From NCBI GenBank assembly GCA_963965975.1, contig OZ014415.1, positions 5,709,001-5,773,000 of the forward strand: DNA of 64,000 bases, read 5' to 3'. Numbering within the stretch: position 1 is the first letter of the stretch; every line of letters begins with the position of its first letter. Both the position numbers and the translations under genes were made by a program. Positions 22,300-38,310 of the stretch are shown here, one piece after another. The DNA is from Xestospongia bergquistia. Lineage: Eukaryota > Porifera > Demospongiae > Haplosclerida > Petrosiidae. The notes beneath the pieces were generated by a model, which was not told where the DNA came from, did no database searches, and worked only from the letters and a program-made list of their open reading frames with translations.

Positions 22300-22790
22300 G
22301 GTCAGTAAATGAATGAAATATATGAATCTAAATGGAGGAATCGTCAGTGAATGGATGAATTATATTAATCTAAATGGAAGAATGGTCAGTAAATGGATGG
22401 ATTATATTATTCTAAATGGACGAATGGTTACTAAACGGATGAATTATATTTATCTTAATTGACAAAATTAATGGTCAATAAATGGATGAAATATATGAAT
22501 CTAAATGGACGAATGGTTAGTAAATGGATGAATTCTATTAATCTAAATGGACGAATGGTCAGTAAATGAATGAAATATATGAATCTAAATGGAGGAATCG
22601 TCAGTGAATGGATGAATTATATTAATCTAAATGGAAGAATGGTCAGTAAATGGATGGATTATATTATTCTAAATGGACGAATGGTTACTAAACGGATGAA
22701 TTATATTTATCTTAATTGACAAAATTAATGGTCAATAAATGGATGAAATATATGAATCTAAATGGACTAATGGTTAGTAAATGGATGAAT
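22300..22790. repeat. 257-bp higher-order repeat in two tandem copies
   Basis: A block containing GGAGGAATCGTCAGTG and an unusual long monomer with ATTTATCTTAATTGACAAAA occurs twice, 257 bp apart (marker at 22341 and 22598). Diverged relatives of the long monomer recur near 23260 and 23970. The unit is six monomers plus 5 bp. Confidence 0.75.
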
Positions 22791-25199
22791 TCTATTAATC
22801 TAAATGGACGAATAGCCAGTAAATGAATGACTTATATAAATCTAAATGGACGAAAGGTTAATAAATGGATGAATTATATTAATCTAAATGGACGAATAGC
22901 CAGTAAATGGACAACTTATATTAATCTAAATGGACGAATGGTTAATAAATGGATGAAATATATTAATCTAAATGGACAAATGGTCAGTAAATGGATGAAA
23001 TATATCAATCTATATGGAAGAATTGTCAGTGAATGGATTAATTATATGAATCTAAATGGACGAATGATCAGTGAATGGATGAATTATATGAACATAAATG
23101 CACGAATGATCAGTAAATGGATGAATTATATCAATCTAAATGGACGAATCATCAGTGAATGGATGAATTATATCAATCTAAATGGATAAATGGTAAGTAA
23201 ATGGATGGATTATATTATTCTAAATGGACAAATGGTTACTAAACGGATGAATTATATTTATCTTAATTGACAAAATTAATGGTCAGTAAATGGATGAAAT
23301 ATACGAATCTAAATGGAGGAATTGTCAGTGAATGGATGAATTATATTAATCTAAATGGACAAATGGTCAGTAAATGGATCAATTATGTTAATCTAAATGG
23401 ATGAATGGTCTGTAAGTGGATGAATAATATTAATCTAAATGGAGGAATGGCCAGTAAATGTCTGAATTATATTAGTCTAAATAGAGGAATTGTCAGCGAA
23501 TGGATGAATTATATGAACATAAATGGACGAATAATCAGTAAATGGATGAATTATATCAACATAAATAAACGAAAGATCAGTGAAAGGATGAATTATATTA
23601 ATCTAAATGGACGAATGGTCAGTAAATAGATGAATTATATTAATCTAAATGGACAAATTATCAGTAAATGGATGAATTATATGAACATAAATGGACGAGT
23701 GATCAGTAAATGGATGAATTCTATAAACATAAATGGACGAATGGTCAGTAAATGCATGAATTATATGAACATAAATGGTTGAATTGTCAGTAAATGGATG
23801 AATTATATGAACATAAATGCACGAATGATCAGTAAATGGATGAATTATATCAATCTAAATGGACGAATCATCAGTGAATGGATGAATTATATCAATCTGA
23901 ATGGATAAATGGTCAGTAAATGGATGGATTATATTATTGTAAATGAACGAATGGTTACTAAACGGATGAATTATATTTATCTTAATTGACAAAATTAATG
24001 GTCAGTAAATGGATGAAATATATGAATCTAAATGGAGGAATTGTCAGTGAATGGGATGAATTATATTAATCTAAATGGATGAATGGTCTGTAAGTGGATG
24101 AATTATATGAATCTAAATGGAGGAATGGTCAGTGATTGGATGAATTATATTAATCTAAATAGAGGAATTGTCAGCGAATGGATGAATTATATGAACATAA
24201 ATGGTTGAATTGTCAGTAAATTGATGAATTATATGAACATAAATGCACGAATGATCAGTAAATGGATGAATTACATCAACATAAATGGACGAATAGCCAG
24301 TAAATGGATAAATTATATTAATCTAAAGGGACGAATCTTCAGTAAATTGATGAATTATATGAACAGAAATGAACGAATGATCAGTAAATAGATGTATTCT
24401 ATAAACATAAATGGACAATGATCAGTGAATGGATGAATAATATGAATCTAAATAGACGAATGGTCAGTAAATGGATTGATTATATTAATCTTAAATAGAC
24501 GAATGGTTAGTAAATGGATGAATTATATTAATCTAAATGGACGAATGGAAGAAATATATGAATATAAATGGAGGAATGGTCAATGAATGGATGAATTATA
24601 TGAGCATAAATGGACGAATGATCAGTAAAGGAATGAATTCTATAAGCATAAATGGAGGAATGGTCAGTAAATGGATGAATTATATTAACATAAATGGACG
24701 AATGGTCTGTAAATGGATTAATTATATGAACATAAATGGACGAATGATCAGTAAATGGATGAAATATATGAATCTAAATAGAGGAATGGTCAGTGATTGG
24801 ATGAATTATATAAACTTAAATGGACGAATGATCAGTAAATGGATGGATTCTATAAAATTAAATGGACAAGCGGTAAGTAAATGGATGAATCATATTAATC
24901 TAAATGGACGAATGGTCAGTAAATCGGTGAATTATGTGATCATAAATGGACAAATGATCAGTAAATGGACGAATTATATCAACAAAAATGGATGAATAGC
25001 CAGTAAATGGATGAATTATATGAATCTAAATGGATGAATGTTCAGCAAATGTATGAATTATATGAACAGAAATGGACAAATGGTCAGTAAATGGATGAAT
25101 TCTATAAGCATAAATAGACGAATGATCAGTAAACGAATGAATTATATGAATCTAAATGGACGAATGGTCGGTAAGTGGATGGATTGTATTAATCTAAAT

Positions 25200-28050
25200 G
25201 GACGAATTGTCAGTAAATGGATGAATTATATTAATCTTAATGGACGAATGGTCAGTAAATGGATGAAATATATGAATCTAAATGGAGGAATTGTCAGTGA
25301 ACAGATGAATTATATTAATCTAAACGGAGGAATTGTCAGTGAATGGATGAATTATATTAATATAAATGGGCGAATGATCAGTAAATGGATGAATTATATG
25401 AACATAAATAGACGAGTGATCAGTAAATGGATGAATTCTATAAACATAAAAGGGCAAATGGTCAGTAAATGGATTTATTATATCAACATAAATCAACGAA
25501 TTTTCACCAAATGGATGAATTATATGAACATAAATGGACAAATGATCAGTAAATGCATGAGTTATGTCAGCATAAATGGACAAATAGCAAGTAAATGGAT
25601 TGATTATATTAATCTAAATGAACGAATGTTCAGTAAATGGATTAATTATAGCAATACAAATAGAGAAATGATCAGTAAATGGATGAATTCTATAAACATA
25701 AATGGACGAATGATCAGGAAATGGATGAATTATATAATTCTAAATGGACGAATTGTCAGTAAATAGATGAAATATATGAATCTAAATGGAGGAATGGTCA
25801 GTGCATGGATGAATTATATGAACATAAATGGACAAATAATCAGTAAATGAATTAAATCTATAAATATAAATGTTCGAACGATCAGTAAATGAATGAATTT
25901 TATAAACATAAATGGACAAATGGTCAGTAAATGGATTAATTATATATATATAAATGGACGAACGATCAGTAAATGAATGAATTCTATAAACATAAATGGA
26001 TGAACGATTAGTAAATGGATGAACTATTCGAACATAAATGGACGAATGGTCAGTAAATGGATTAATTATATAAATATAAATGAACGAATGTTTATTAAAT
26101 GGATGAATTATATGAATCTAAATAGACAAATGGTCACTAAATGGATGTATTATATAAACATAAATGGACGAATGATCAGTAAATGGAAGAATTACGTTAA
26201 TATAATGAAGGAATGGTCAGTGTATGGATCAATTATATTAATCTAAATGGACAAACGATCAGTAAATGGACGAATTTTATGAACATAAATTAACGAATGA
26301 TCAGTAAAAGGATGAATTATAGGAATTAATCTAAATAGACGAATTGTTAGTAAATGGATGAATTATATGAATCTACAAAAACGAATGTTCTGTAAATGGA
26401 TGAATTATCTAAACGTAAATTGACGAATGATCAGTAAACGGATGAATTACATGAATTTATTTAAATGGACGAATTGGTAGTAAATGCATGAATTATATTA
26501 ATCTAAATGAATGAATGGTCTGTAATTAGATTATCTAAACATAAATGAACGAATGATCAGTAAATAGATGAATTATATAAACATAAATGGATGAATGATC
26601 AGTAAATGGATGAAATATTTCAACATAAATTGACAAATAGCAAGTAAATGGATGAATTATATGAATCTAAATGGACGAATGTTCAGTAAATGGATGAATT
26701 ACATGAAAAGAAATGGACGAATGTTCAGTAAATGGATTAATTCTCTAAAACAAATGGACGAATGATCAGTAAATGGATGAATTATATGAATCTAAATGGA
26801 CAAATGATCAGTGAATGGATGAATTATATGCGTCTAAATGGACGAATGATCAGTGAATAGATTAATTATATCAATCTAATTGGACAAATGGTTGGTCAAT
26901 CGAAGGATTATATCAATCTAAATGGACGAATGGTCAGTAAATGGATGAATGATTTTAAACTTAATGGACGATTGGTCAGTAAAGGGATGAAATACATGAA
27001 TGTAAATGGAGGAATTGTTAATGAACTGATGAATTATACGAACATAAATGCACGAATGATCAGTGAATGGATGAATTATGTTATTCTAAATGGACAAATG
27101 GTCAGTAAATGGATGAATTATATGAACATAAATGGACAAATGATCAGTAAATGGATGTATTCTATAAACATAGAAGGACAAATGGTCAGTAAATGGATTT
27201 ATTATATTAATCTAAATGGACGAATGATCAGTAAAAGGATGAATTATATGAACATAAATGGACGAGTTATCTGTAAATGGATGAATTCTATAAACTTAAA
27301 TGGACGAATGGTCAGTAATTGGATTTATTATATGAACATAAATGTACTAATTGTCAGCAAATGGATGAATTATATGAACATAAATGGTCGAATGATAGTA
27401 AATGGATGAATTATATCAACATAAATGGACGAATAGCCAGTAAATGGATTAATTATATTAATCTAAATGAATGAATGTTCAGTAAATGGATGAATTATAG
27501 GAAAAGAAATGGACAAAAGATCAGTAAATGGACGAATTGTCAGTAAATGGATGAATTATATTAATCTTAATGGACGAATGGTCAGTAAATGGATGAAATA
27601 TATGAATCTAAATGGAGGAATTGTCAGTGAACAGATGAATTATATTAATCTAAATGGAGGAATTGTCAGTGAATGGATGAGTTATATTAATATAAATGGG
27701 CAAATGATCAGTAAATGGATGAATTATATGAACATAAATAGACGAGTGATCAGTAAATGGATGAATTCTATAAACATAAAAGGGCAAATGGTCAGTAAAT
27801 GGATTTATTATATTAACATAAATCAACGAATTTTCACCAAATGGATGAATTATATGAACATAAATGGACGAATGATCAGTAAATGCATGAGCTATGTCAG
27901 CATAAATGGACGAATAGCAAGTAAATGGATTGATTATATTAATCTAAATGAACGAATGTTCAGTAAATCGATTAATTATAGCAATACAAATAGAGAAATG
28001 ATCAGTAAATGGATGAATTCTATAAACATAAATGGACGAATGATCAGTAA
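25200..28050. repeat. Long duplication inside the array, offset ~2,330 bp
   Basis: About 0.5 kb starting at 25201 and again at 27531 carry the same series of rare monomer variants in the same order (including GGGCAAATGG, ATTTTCACCAAATGG and GCATGAG(T/C)TATGTCAGCA markers), with only scattered base differences. Confidence 0.8.
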
Positions 28051-31000
28051 ATGGATTAATTATATGAATCTAAATGGATGAATGGTCAGTAAATGGATGA
28101 AATATATGATACTAAATGGAGGAATGGTCAGTGAATGGATGAATTATACGAACATAAATGGACAAATGATCAGTAAATGAATGAATTCTATAAACATAAA
28201 TGGACAAATGATCAGTAAATGAATGAATTCTATAAACATAAATGGACGAATAGTCAGTAAATATATGAATTATATCAACAAAAATGGACCAATGGTCAGT
28301 AAATGGATTAATTATATGAACATTAATGGACGAATGGGCAGTAAATGGATAAATTATAGGAACATAAATGGACAAATGATCAGTAAATGGATGAATTACA
28401 TGAATTCATCTTAATGGACGAATGGTCAGTAAATGGATGAATTATATGAGTCTAAATAGACGAATGGTCTCTAAATGCATGAATTATCTAAACATAAATA
28501 GACAAATTTTCAGTAAATGGATGAATTATATCAACATAAATGGACGAATGATCAGAAAATACATGAATTATATAAAAATAAATGACCGAATTATCAGTAA
28601 ATGCATGAATTACATGAGTTAATCTAAATGGACGAATTGTTAGTAAATGGATGAATTATATGAATCTAAAGACACGAATGGTCTATAAATGGATGAACTA
28701 TCTAAACATAAATGGCCGAATAAACAGTAAATAAATGAATAATATGAATTAATCTAAATGGACTAATTGTTAGTAAATGAATGAATTATATTAATCTAAA
28801 TGGATGAATGGTCTGTAAATGGATGAATTATCTAAACATAAATGGACGAATGATCACTAAATGCATGAATTATATAAACATGAATGGACAAATGATCAGT
28901 AAATGCTTGAATTATATAAACATAAACGGATGAATGATCAGTAAATGGATGAATTATATGAACAGAAATGGACGAATAGCCAGTAAATGGATGAACTATA
29001 TGAAATTAAATGGACGAATTATCAGTAAAAGAATGAATTATATGAACAGAAATGGATGAATGGTCAGTAAATGTATGAATTCTTTAAACATAAATGCACA
29101 AATGATCAGTAAATGGATGAATTATATGAATCTAAATGGACAAATGATCAGTGAATGGATGAAATATATGAATTTAAATAAACGAATGATCAGTGAATGG
29201 ATGAATTATATCAATCTAAATAGCGAAATGGTTAGTAAATGGATGGATTACATTAATCTAAATGGACAAATGGTCAGTAAATGGATGAATTATATTAAAC
29301 TTAATGGATGAATTTTCAGTAAATGGACGAAATACGTTAACATAAATGGACGAATAGCCAGTAAATGGATGAAATATATGAATCTAAATGGACGAATGTT
29401 CAGTAAATGAATGAATTATATGAACAGAAATGGACAAATGATCAGTAAATGGATGAATTCTACAAGCATAAATAGACGAATGATCAGTGAATGGATGAGT
29501 TATATGAATCTAAATAGACGAATGATCAGTGAATAGATTAATTATATCAATCTAAATGGACGAATGGTGAGTAAATGGATGGATTGTATTAATCTAAATG
29601 GACGAATGGTGAGTAAATGGATGACTTATATGAATCTAAATGAACAAATGATCAGTGAATGGATGAATTATATGAAAATAAATTGACGAATCTCAGTAAA
29701 TGGATGAATTATGTGAATCTAAATGGACGAATGGTCAGTAAATGGATGAATTATATAAAAAGAAATGGACAAATGGTCAGTAAATGGATGAATTCTATAA
29801 ACTTAAATGGACGAATGATCAGTAAATGGATTAATTATATGAATCTAAATGGACAAATGGTTAGTAAATGGATAAATTATATTAATCTAAATAGATGAAT
29901 GGTCAGTAAATGGATGAAATATATGATACTAAATGGAGGAATGGTCAGTGAATGGATGAAGTATATGAACATAAATGGACGAATGATTAGTAAATGAATG
30001 AATTCTATAAACATAAATGGACGGATGATCAGTAAATGAATGAATTCTATAAAGATGAATGGACGAATAGTCAGTAAGTATATGAATTATATCAACATAA
30101 ATGGACCAATGGTCAGTAAATGGATTAATTATATGAACATTAATGGACGAATGGGCAGTAAATGGATAAATTATAGGAACATAAATGGACAAATGATCAG
30201 TAAATGGATGAATTACATGAATTCATCTTAATGGACGAATGGTCAGTAAATGGATGAATTATATGAATCTAAATAGACAAATGGTCTCTAAATGCATGAA
30301 TTATCTAAACATAAATGGACAAATTTTCAGAAAATGGATGAATTATATCAACATAAATGGACGAATGATCAGAAAATGCATGAATTATATAAACATAAAT
30401 GAATAAATTATCAGTAAAAGCATGAATTGTATGAATTAATCTAAATGGATGAATTGTTAGTAAATGGATGAATTATTTTAATCTAAAGGGATGAATGGTC
30501 TATAAATGGATGAACTATCTAAACATAAATGGACGAATGATCAGTAAATGGATAAATTATATGAACATAAATGGAGGAATGATCAGTAAATGGATGAATT
30601 CTATAAACATAAATGGACGAATGGTCTGTAAATGCATGAATTATATGAACATAAATGGTCGAATTGTCAGTAAATGGATGAATTATATGAACATAAATGC
30701 ACGAATGATCAGTAAATGGATGAATTACATCAACATAAATGGACGAATACCCAGTAAATGGATGTATTATATTAATCTAAAGGGACGAAGGTTCAGTAAA
30801 TGGATGAATTATATGAACAGAAATGAACGAATGATCAGTAAATGGATGAATTCTATAAACATAATTGGACGAATGATCAGTGAATGCATGAATAATATGA
30901 ATATAAATAGACGAATTGTCAGTAAATGGATGGATTATATTAATCTTAAATAGACGAATGGTTAGTAAATGGATGAATTATATTAATCTAAATGGACGAA

Positions 31001-34000
31001 TGGTCAGTAAATGGAAGAAATATATGAATATAAATGGAGGAATAGTCAATGAATGGATGAATTATATGAGCATAAATGGACGAATGATCAGTAAAGGAAT
31101 GTATTCTATAAACATAAATGGAGGACTGGTCAGTAAATGGATGAATTATATGAACATAAATGGACGAATGGTCTGTAAATGAATAAATTACATGAACGTA
31201 AATGGACGAATGATCAGCACATGGATGAATTATATGAATTTACCTAAATGGACGAATTGTCAGTAAATGGATGAATTATATGAATCTAAATAGAGGAACA
31301 GTCTCTAAATATATGAATTATCTAAACATAAAAGGACAAAAGATCAGTTAATGGATGAATTGTATCAACATAAATGGACGAATGATAAGTAAATGGATGA
31401 ATTATATCAATCTAAATGAACGTATAGCCAGTAAATGGATGAATTACATTAACCTAAATGGACGAACGGTCAGTAAATGGATGAATTATAATAATCGAAA
31501 TGGACAAATGATCAGTAAATGGATGAATTTTATGAACATAAACGGACGGATGATCAGTAAATCAATGAATTATATGAACATAAATGGATGAATGGTCAAT
31601 AAATGGATGAATTACATAAATATAAATGGACAAATGATCAGTAAATGGATGAATTATATCAACCTAAATGGACGAATAGCCAGTAAAAGATGAATTAAAC
31701 GAATCTAAATGGATGAATGTTCTGTAAATGGATGATTTATATGAAGAGAAATGGACGAATGATTAATAAATGGATGAATTCTATAAACATAAATGGAGGA
31801 ATGATCAGTAGATGGATGAATTATATGATTCTAAATGGAGGAATGATCAGGGAATGGATGAATTATATGAATCTAAATGGACAAATGATCAGTGAATGGA
31901 TTAATTATATTAATCTAAATGGACAAACGGTCAGTAAATGGATGGATTATATTAATCGAAATGGACGAGTGGTCAGTAAATGGATGAATTATATTAATCT
32001 TAATGGACGAATGGTCAGTAAATGGATGAACTATATTCATCAAAATAGAGGAATGGTCTGTAAGTGGATGAATTATATTAAACTAAATGGACGAATGGTC
32101 AGTAAATGGATGAAATATATGAATCTAAATGGAGGAATGGTCAGTAAATTGATGAATTATATGAATCTAAATGGATGAATAGCCAGTAAATGGATGAATT
32201 ATATTAATCTAAATGGACGAATGGTTAGTAAATTGTTGAATTATATTAATTTAAATGGATGAATGGTTGGTAAATAGATGAATTATATTAAACTAAATGG
32301 ACGAATTGTCAGTAAATGGATGAAATATATGAATCTAAATGGAGGAATTGTTAATGAACTGATGAATTATATTAATCTAAATGGAGGAATTGTCAGTGAA
32401 TGGATAAAATATATGAACATAAATGGACGAATGACAAGTAAATGGATTAATTCTATTAACTTTATTAGACAAATGATCAGTGAATGGATGAATTATATTA
32501 ATTTAAATGGACAAATGTTAAGTAAATGGATGAATCATACTAATCAATTGGACGAATGGTCAGTAAATGCATGTATTATATAAACATAAATGGACGAATA
32601 ATTAGTAAATGGATGAATTCTATGAACTTAAATCGACGAATGATTAGCAAATGCATGAATTATATGAACATAAATGGACGAATTGTCGTAAATGAATTAA
32701 TTGTATTAACATAAGTGGACGAATGATCAGTGAATGGATGAATTATATGAATCTAAATAGACGAATGGTCTCTAAATGGATGAATTACCTAAACACAAAA
32801 GGACGAATTTTCAGTAAATGAATGAATTATATTAACATAAATGGAGTAATGATCAGAAAGTGGATGAATGATATAAACATAAATGGACGAATGATCAGTA
32901 AATGGATCAATTATATGAATCTAAATAAACGAATTGTTAGTAAATGGATGAATTATATTAATCTAAATGGACGAATGATCAGTAAATGGATGACTTATAT
33001 GAACATAAATGGACGAATGATCAGTAAATGGATGAATTATATGAATCTAAATAGACGAATGGTCTCTATCTAAACATAAAAGGACAAATTTTAAATAAAT
33101 GCATGAATTATATCAACATAAATGAACGAATGATCAGTAAATGGATCAATTATATGAATCAAAATGGACAAATGGTCAATAAATGGATGAATTATATTAA
33201 TCTAAATGAACAAATGATCAGTAAATGGATAAAATATATATGAACATAAAAGGACGAATGATCAGTCAATGGATGAATTCCATAAACATAAATGGACGAA
33301 TGGTCAGTTAATGAATGAGTTATATGAACATAAATGGACGAATTGTCAGTAAAAGGATGAATTATATGTAGAAAAATGGATGAATGATCACTAAGTGCAT
33401 GAATTCTATAAACATAAATGGACAAATGGTCAGTAGTTGGATGAATCTAAATGGACAAATGATCGCTGAATGGATGAATTATATGAATCTAAATGGACGA
33501 ATGATCAGTGAATGGATGAATTATGTCAATCTCAATGCATGAATGGTCTGTGAGTGGATGAATTACATTAATCTAAATGGACGAATGGTCAGTAAATGGA
33601 TGAATTATTTTACTCTTAATGGACAAATGGTCAGTAAATAGATGAAATATATGAATCTAAATGGAGGAATTTTCAGTGAATGGATGAATTATATTAATCT
33701 AAATGGACGAATGGTCAGTAAATGGATGAAATATATGAATCTAAATGGAGGAATGGTCAGTAAATTGATGAATGGTATGAATCTAAATGGACAAATGGCC
33801 AGTAAATGGATGAAATATACGAATCTAAATGGAGGAATGGTCAGTAAATGGATGAATTATATGAATCTTAATGGACTAACAGCCAATAAATGGATGAATT
33901 ATATTAATCTAAATGGATGAATTGTTAGTAAATGGATGAATTATATTAATCTAAATGGACGAATTGTCAGTAAAAGGATGAATTATATTAACATAAATGG

Positions 34001-37000
34001 ACGAGTCATCAGTAAATGGATGAATTCTATAAACATAAATGGACGAATTGTCAGTTAATGGATGAGTTTTATGAACATAAATGGACGAATGATCATAAAA
34101 TGGATGAATTGTATCAACATAAACGAACAAATAGCAAGTGTATGCATGAATTATATTAATCTAAACGGACGAATATTCAATAAATGGATGAATTTTATGA
34201 ACAGTAATGAAAAAATGATCAGTAAATGGATGAATTATATGAATTTAAATGGACGAATGGTCAGTAAATGCAAGGATTATATTAATCTAAATGGACGAAT
34301 GGTTAGTAAATGGATGAATTATATTAATCTAAATAGATGAATGGTCAGTAAATGGATGAAATATATGAATCTAAATGGAGGAATGGTCAGTGATTGGAAG
34401 AATTCAATTAATCTAAATGGAGGAATTGTCAGTGAATGGATGAATTATATGAACATAAATGGACGAATGATCAGGAAATGAATGAATTTTGTAAACATAA
34501 ATGGACGAATAGTCAGTAAATAGATGAATTATATGCACATGAATAGACAAATGATCAGTAAATGGATGAATTATACGAACATAAATGGATAAATGATCAG
34601 TAAATGGATGAATTCTATAAACATAAATGGACGAATGATCAGTGAATGGATGAATTATTTTTATCTAAATGGAAAAATGGTCAGTAAATGTATGAATTAT
34701 ATTAATCTAAATGTACGAATGATCAGTAAACGGATGAATTATATGAACATAAATGGACGAGTCATCAATAAATGGATGAATTCTATTAACATAATGGATG
34801 AATGGTTTGTAAATTGATGACTTATATGAACATAAACGGACGAATTGTCAGTAAATGGATGAATTATATGAACATAAATGGACGAATTATCAGTAAATGG
34901 ATGAATTATATCAGCATAAATGGACGTATAGCCAGTATATGGATGAATTATATTAATCTAAATGGACGAATCTTAAATAAATGAATGAATTATATCAACA
35001 GTAATAAATGAATGATCAGTAAATGGATGAATTCTATAAACATAAATGGACGAATGATCAGTAAATGGATGAATTATATGAATCTAAATGGACAAATGAG
35101 CAGTGAATGGATGAATTATATGAATCTAAATGGACAAATGGTCAGTAAATGGATGAATTATATTAAACTAAATAGACAAATGGTCAGTAAACGGAAGAAA
35201 CATATGAATCTAAATGGAGGAATGGTCAGTGAATGGATCAATTACATGAACATAATTGGTCGAATGATCAGTAAATGAAAGAATTTTATAAAGTTAAATG
35301 GACGATTGGTCAGTAAATGGATGAATTATATAAACTTAAATGGATGAATGGTCAGTAAATGGATTAATTATATGAAAATAGATGGACAAATGATCATTAA
35401 ATGGATGAATTATATAAAAATAAGTGGACAAATAATCAGTAAATGGATGAATTATATTAATCTTAATAAACGAATGATCAGTAAATGGATGAATTTTATT
35501 AACATAAATGGATGAATGATCAGTAAATGGATGAATTATAGGAATTAATCTAAATGGACGAAATGTTAGTAAATAGATGAATTATATAAATCTAAATGGA
35601 TGAATGGTCTGTAAATGGATGAATTATCTAAACATAAATGGAGGAATGATCAGTAAATGGATGAATTATCTAAACATAAATGGATGAATGATCGGTTAAT
35701 GGATGAAATATATGAATCTAAATGGAAGAATGGTCAGTGATTGGATGAATTCAATTAATCTAATTGGAGGAATTGTCAGTGAATGGATTAATAATATTAA
35801 CATAAATGGACAAATGATCAGTAAATGGATGAATTCTATAAAAAGAAATAGACAAATGATCAGTGAATGGATAAATTATATTAATTTAAATTGACGAATG
35901 GTCAGTAAATAGATGAATTATATGAACATAAAAGGACGAATGTTCAGTAAATGGATTAATTATATGAACATGATGGACAAATGATCAGTAAATAGATGAA
36001 TTCTATAAACATAAATGGACGAATGATCAGTGAATGGATAAATTATTTTAATCTAAATGGACGAATAATCAGTAAATGGATGAATTATATGAACATTAAT
36101 AAATGAATAATCAGTAAATAGATGAATTCTATGAACATAAATGGACGAATGATCAGTAAATGGATGAATTACAGGAATTAATCTAAATGGACGAATTGTT
36201 AGTAAATGGATGAATTATATGAATCTAAATGGACGAATGGTCTGTAAATGGATGAATTATCTAAACATAAATGGATGAATGATCAGTAAATGCATGAATT
36301 ATCTAAACATAAATGGATGAATGATCAGTTAATGGATGAAATATATGAATCTAAATGGAGGAATTGTCAGTGATTGGATGAATTCAATTAATTTAAATAG
36401 AGGAATTGTCAGTGAATGGATTAATAATATTAACATAAATGGACAAATAATCAGTAAATGAATGAATTCTATAAACATAAATAAACGAATGATCAGTGAA
36501 TGGATGAATTATTTTGATCTAAATGGACGAATGATCAGTAAATGGATGAATTATATGAACATTAATAAATGAATGATCAGTAAATGGATTAATTCTATAA
36601 ACATAAATGGACGAATGGAGAGTAAATGGAAGAAATATATGAATCTAAATGGAGGAATGGTCAGTGAATGGATGAATTATATAAACATAATTAGACGAAT
36701 CATCAGTAAATGAAAGAATTCTATAAACGTAAATGGACGATTGGTCAGTAAATGGATGAATTATATGAACATAAATGGACGAATGGTCAGTAAATGGATT
36801 AATTATATGAACATCATGGACAAATGATCAGTAAATGGATGAATTCTATAAACATAAATGGATGAATCATCAGTGAATGGATGAATTATTTTAATCTAAA
36901 TGGACAAATGGTCAGTAAATGGATGAATTATATTAATCTAAATGGACTAATGATCAGTAAATTTATGAATTATATGAACAGTAATAAATGAATGATCATT

Positions 37001-38310
37001 AAATGCATGCATTCTATAAACATAACTAGACGCATGATCATTAAAAGGATGAATTATATTAATCTAAATGAACGAATGATCATTAAATGGATGAATTTTA
37101 TGAACATAAATGGACGAATGATCAGTAAATGGATGAATTATAGGAATTAATCTAAATGGACGAATTGTTAGTAAATGAATGAATTATATGAATCTAAATG
37201 GATGAATGGTCTGTAAATGGATGAATTATCTAAATATAAATGGACGAATGATCAGTAAATGGTTGAATTATCTAAACATAAATGGATGAATGATCAGTTA
37301 ATGGATGAAATATATGAATCTAAATGGAGAATTGTCAGTGATTGGATTAATTCAATTAATCAAAATGGAGGAATTGTCAGTGAATGGATTAATAATATTA
37401 ACATAAATGTACGAATGATCAGTAAATGGATGAATTCTATAAAAAGAAATAGACGAATGATCAGTGAATGGATAAATTATATTAATTTAAATGGACGAAA
37501 GGTCAGTAAATAGATGAACTATATGTACATAAATGGACGAATGGTCAGTAAATGAATGAATTCTATAAATATAAATTGACGAACGATCAGTAAATGAATG
37601 AATTCTACAAACATAAATGAATGAATGATCAGTAAATGGATTAATTATATGAACCTAAATGGACGAATGGTCAGTAAATGGATTAATTATATAAACATAA
37701 ATGGACGGAATGATCAGTAAATGGATGAATTATATGAATTCATCTTAGTGGACGAATTTTTATTAAATGGATAAATTGTATGAATCAAAATAGACGAATT
37801 GTCACTAAATGGATGAATTCTATAAACATAAATGGACGAATGATCAGTAAATGGATGAATTGTATAAATCTAAATGGATGAATAGTCAGTAAATGGAAGG
37901 ATAATATTAATCTAAATGGACGAATTGTCAGTAAATGGATGAAATATATGAATCTCAATTGAGTAATGGTCAGTGAATGGATGAATGATATGAACATAAA
38001 TGTACGAAAGATCAGTAAATGAATGAATTCTATAAATATAAATGGATGAATGATCAGTAAATGAATGAATTTTCTAAACTTAAATAGACGAACAATCAGT
38101 AAATGGATGAACTATATGACCATAAATGGACGAATGGTCAGTAAATGGATTAAATATATAAATATAAATTGTCGAACGATCAGTAAATGAATGAATTCTA
38201 TAAACATAAATGGATGAATGATCAGTAAATGGATTAATTATATGAACCTAAATGGACGAATGGTCAGTAAATGGATTAATTATATAAACATAAATGGACG
38301 AATGATCAGT

